Positions 39,701-41,126 of a stretch of DNA of 41,126 nt are shown here, in pieces. Positions within the stretch are counted from its first letter, which is position 1. Each line of letters begins with the position of its first letter. The position numbers were made by a program, and so were the translations under genes. Where the stretch lies: contig JAHDDY010000026.1 in the NCBI GenBank assembly GCA_020629115.1, positions 1 through 41,126 of the forward strand, written 5' to 3'. Under the pieces are notes generated by a model. It had not been told where the DNA came from. It was given only the letters and a program-made list of their open reading frames with translations, and did no database searches. This DNA comes from Paracoccaceae bacterium. Lineage in GTDB: Bacteria; Pseudomonadota; Alphaproteobacteria; Rhodobacterales; Rhodobacteraceae.

Positions 39701-41126
39701 CGAGGGCAAAGCGCATGTCGAGGGAGCGGGCCTTCAGGTCCGCCGTACCGCTGGCCGAGACGTCGGCGAAGGGCGTGCGCAGGCTCGCCGCGTCGAGGCG
39801 GACCCGCTGTGCGGCCAGGTCCGCGCCGCCCTGCGCGTCGAGCGAGATGCCGCCCGCCAGCGCGCCGTCGAGCGCCGCATCGCCGGTCGCGATCCCCGCC
39901 GCCGCGAGGCCGATATCGAAGGGGGTCACGCCGTTCTCCGGCGCTTCCATCGTCACCGAGCCGGTGAGGCTGGCGATGCCGTATTGCTGGTAGCGCAGGT
40001 TCGCGCCGCTGATATCGGCGTTCACGCGCGGGATGACGAAGGGGCCGGACGCGCTGCCGCTGAGGCTGAGCGCGCCGCCCAGATCGGCCCCCGCGAGCGG
40101 GCCGAAGGGGGACAGGTCGCCCGCCTCCACGTCGAAGGCCACGTCGAGGCGCTGCGCCGACAGATCGACGCTGCCGGTCGCGGCCACCGTCGCCGCCGCC
40201 GTCACGACCCGCGCCGCATCGAGGCGGATGCGCCGGGCCTCGACGTTCACCGCCCCGCGCGCATCGACCGTGACCCCCGTCCCGAGGGCCGCTTCCAGCG
40301 CCGGATCGCCTAGCGAGAGCGCTTCGCCGCGCAGGTCCACGTCGAAGGGGGCGAAACCGTTCTCGGCCGCATCGAGCCGCACCGTCCCGTCGAGCGCGCC
40401 CGCGCCGTACGCGTCGTAGACGAGATTCCGCGCCGACAGCGCCACGTCCACGGCGGGCAGGGAGAACGGTCCCCGCGCCGTGCCCTCCACCGCCACCGCG
40501 CCGCCCACGGGCACCCCGAGCAGCGGCTCCAGCGCCGCCAGCCGCTTCGCGTCGACGTCGAAGGTCATGTCCAGCGTCCGCGCGCCCAGATCGACGCTGC
40601 CGCGCGCCTCGGCGGTCGCGAAGTCCGAATCGAGGCTGGCCGCGTCGAGCCGCAGCCGCTGCGCCGTCCGGTCGAAGCCGCCGGTCGCGTCGAGGGCCAC
40701 CGTCCCGCCGATAATGCCGTCGAGCGCTGGATCGCCGGTGCGGATGCCGCGTGCGGTCAGATCGACGTCGAAGGGGGCGAGGCCGGCCGCCGCGCCGTCA
40801 AGCGCCGCCGTGCCCTCCACCGCCGCGATGCTGTAGGCGTCGTAGCGCAGCCCCTCGCCCGCGAGCGTCACGTCCACTTCGGGCAGGACGAACGGCCCGC
40901 GCGCGGTACCGGACGCTTCCAGCGACCCCGCGAGCGGGGTGCCGGCGAGGGAGGAGAGGGTGCCGAGATCGTCCGCGTCGAGGTCGAATCGGATATCGAG
41001 CCGCTGCCCGCCCAGATCGACCGTCCCGGTCGCATCCACCGTCAGCGCGTCGGTGGCCAGATCGGCGCGGTCGAGGCGTAGGCGTCGGCCGTCCAGGTCC
41101 AACGCCCCCGCCGCATCGACCCGGAT
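36729..41126 (-). CDS. tamB: Translocation and assembly module subunit TamB (C-terminal part)
   Basis: The last 1465 residues of a TamB/AsmA-like protein. The frame stays open to the window edge, so the N-terminal signal anchor is missing. TamB spans the periplasm as a long hydrophobic beta-groove and works with TamA in outer-membrane protein insertion or lipid transport. The C-terminal TamB/DUF490 domain is evident in LLFGRSQQSLTALEAAQLA, FVGAKQNL and the end SEEAKGSVGWQIEY. The N-terminal part of what is visible consists of near-regular ~142-residue repeats, each with RLRLDAASL-, DLGARTLDM-, GTARGPF- and NLVYDAYG-like segments. Apparent initiation at 41102 is an artefact of a Leu codon. TamA would be expected upstream, outside the window. 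Confidence 0.93.
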   Translation of the reverse strand: MRVDAAGALDLDGRRLRLDRADLATDALTVDATGTVDLGGQRLDIRFDLDADDLGTLSSLAGTPLAGSLEASGTARGPFVLPEVDVTLAGEGLRYDAYSIAAVEGTAALDGAAAGLAPFDVDLTARGIRTGDPALDGIIGGTVALDATGGFDRTAQRLRLDAASLDSDFATAEARGSVDLGARTLDMTFDVDAKRLAALEPLLGVPVGGAVAVEGTARGPFSLPAVDVALSARNLVYDAYGAGALDGTVRLDAAENGFAPFDVDLRGEALSLGDPALEAALGTGVTVDARGAVNVEARRIRLDAARVVTAAATVAATGSVDLSAQRLDVAFDVEAGDLSPFGPLAGADLGGALSLSGSASGPFVIPRVNADISGANLRYQQYGIASLTGSVTMEAPENGVTPFDIGLAAAGIATGDAALDGALAGGISLDAQGGADLAAQRVRLDAASLRTPFADVSASGTADLKARSLDMRFALDADDLSPLSAVVGTPMGGSLRASGTARGTLDAPMLNLDADGAGLFFGEYGLSGLSLDLEMPGDAPGYLPFSLTGALSGPRLNDAQLEALVGPRIDLRAAGVFDPSRQLLRLTDAQVGTAAAGVAAFGDIDLAAGLLDVNAYLDARDLSVAQPFAGATLAGSAQARARISGALTDPTVVGRLSGANLVYDTYDVPELTAFYELRSLTGGPAGSVAVNARTDAGPLSAKARFDLGGGTTRIEELTVQGLGLGVDGRFALVGGLATGEATLTATDLGRLGAFIGQPLAGQVNGTVSLDGMQGRQNATFDVLGSGLRYGPADDPTVRLSVFNAKGQVSDAFGANPFVDATIGGGEGVVAGVELARLDATARGPFSALDVTLAARGGALGSDRIETAARLNIAGQPRSAVVSRLALLYDGRQASIVQPVVIEEIPPGGVRVTGLDLRAEDGAMRGALEYSASGLVADLDIRNFPLTLANLAGVDVIRSGRLDGTVDVDTRGGARGTLALEAYALRLAGAQIDDPFAITATGAMNGSALTFRAEMSGAQLVQPLTASARIPLMASGGPLPLPDRNAPFSAQVDWQGDVGEVWAFVPLPDHILTGPVVLRGRAGGTLAAPSLSGGAVLSDGRYSNVEFGTLLTALNVQADFTQDGRAVFEMTANDGVQGTVAASGSYVVADGTLDTRLALNNAALVRRDDATAILSGEATAVSRGKDIAVTGDFRTNYVELRLIGNFGGGLTVVDAIPVGETAPLYTPPAEETETDRRILLDVSLSMPNRVFVRGRGLDSEWGGRLDVAGTARNPRVNGLIERRRGVLDFLGRQFELAIGIVRFTGDVMPFVQVRLQREANDITGWIEVIGDVPDVELEFGSVPALPEGEVLPRLLFGRSQQSLTALEAAQLAAGVATLLSGRAGVLDSVRDAVGVDVLRVESDVDGGTSIITGKYLRDEVFVGAKQNLQRGETSGLVEIEVFDDFEIEAELGSEEAKGSVGWQIEY
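39340..41126 (-). repeat. Five tandem ~425-base units inside tamB
   Basis: The motif R-L/I-R-L-D-A-A recurs with anchor positions near 41068, 40642, 40215, 39790 and 39361, a spacing of 425-429 bases (about 142 codons). Each unit carries the same order of segments: the leucine-aspartate motif, a GSVDL strand, a D-x-D-A-x-x-L segment, GTARGPF and NLVYDAYG. The fifth unit is the most diverged. The first runs off the window. Confidence 0.75.

Noticed and set aside
39340-41126. Regular ~425-base periodicity considered as a CRISPR or satellite array
   Set aside because: The unit is coding, stays in frame and corresponds to protein repeats in TamB; no short identical repeats with spacers are present.

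Overview
The window is 41 kb of dense, very GC-rich DNA. Hand-counted 60-base blocks reach 78% GC, and coding is close to gapless. The gene content fits an alphaproteobacterium: an AT-rich Zur-type palindrome in front of zur-znuCBA, a tatABC operon, a type 1 isopentenyl-diphosphate isomerase, a glycine-betaine-type methyltransferase/MTHFR-like cluster and an exosortase A (XrtA/PEP-CTERM) exopolysaccharide locus. I cannot resolve the order or genus from sequence alone.

Layout. (1) 46-1487: a DUF2799 lipoprotein and, convergent to it, a ligase-associated DNA exonuclease. (2) 1530-4734: a zinc-homeostasis operon (Zur box, zur, a 39-codon membrane micro-ORF, znuC, znuB, znuA), closed by a hairpin shared with the next, convergent operon. 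(3) 4783-8256: one-carbon genes. A minus-strand operon encodes a 'virulence factor'-family protein, an MTHFR-like protein and a methyltetrahydrofolate:corrinoid methyltransferase; metF is divergent. (4) 8409-14658, all plus: Ppx/GppA phosphatase, rlmE, an orphan ABC ATPase, tatA-tatB-tatC, a DUF815 ATPase and idi, many with overlapping start and stop codons. (5) 14705-29866, all minus: a ten-gene XrtA locus. In transcription order it encodes the chain-length determinant, tyrosine autokinase, outer-membrane barrel, ExeA-like ATPase, polysaccharide deacetylase, FemAB-like protein, glycosyltransferase, XrtA-EpsI fusion, asparagine-synthase-like amidotransferase and PrsT TPR protein. (6) 30120-31421, plus: a small secreted four-cysteine protein and a duplicated DoxX-like membrane protein. 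(7) 31507-36763, plus: mfd, a low-GC brnT-brnA toxin-antitoxin pair and a HI0933-type flavoprotein. (8) 36729-41126, minus: the C-terminal 1465 residues of TamB, cut by the window end.

How the parts work together. The Zur box probably represses the five-gene zinc operon and may also affect the divergent exonuclease. The XrtA locus pairs polymer synthesis and export control (Wzz-like protein, BY-kinase, glycosyltransferase, deacetylase, barrel) with the protease/transpeptidase-like exosortase. No protein in the window carries a PEP-CTERM sorting signal, so its substrates must be encoded elsewhere. The C1 genes look like the tetrahydrofolate-accepting half of a corrinoid-dependent demethylation pathway whose corrinoid protein and substrate methyltransferase are not in view.

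No gene-free stretch exceeds about 300 bases. The longest is 29867-30119, between the divergent XrtA operon and the four-cysteine gene; it holds a candidate minus-strand promoter. I see no rRNA, convincing tRNA, CRISPR array, insertion sequence or prophage gene. The most unusual items are the four-cysteine/duplicated-DoxX pair, the hairpins that mask the ribosome-binding site of the XrtA ATPase gene and the start codon of mfd, the micro-ORF in the zinc operon, and the five-unit ~142-residue tandem repeat in TamB.
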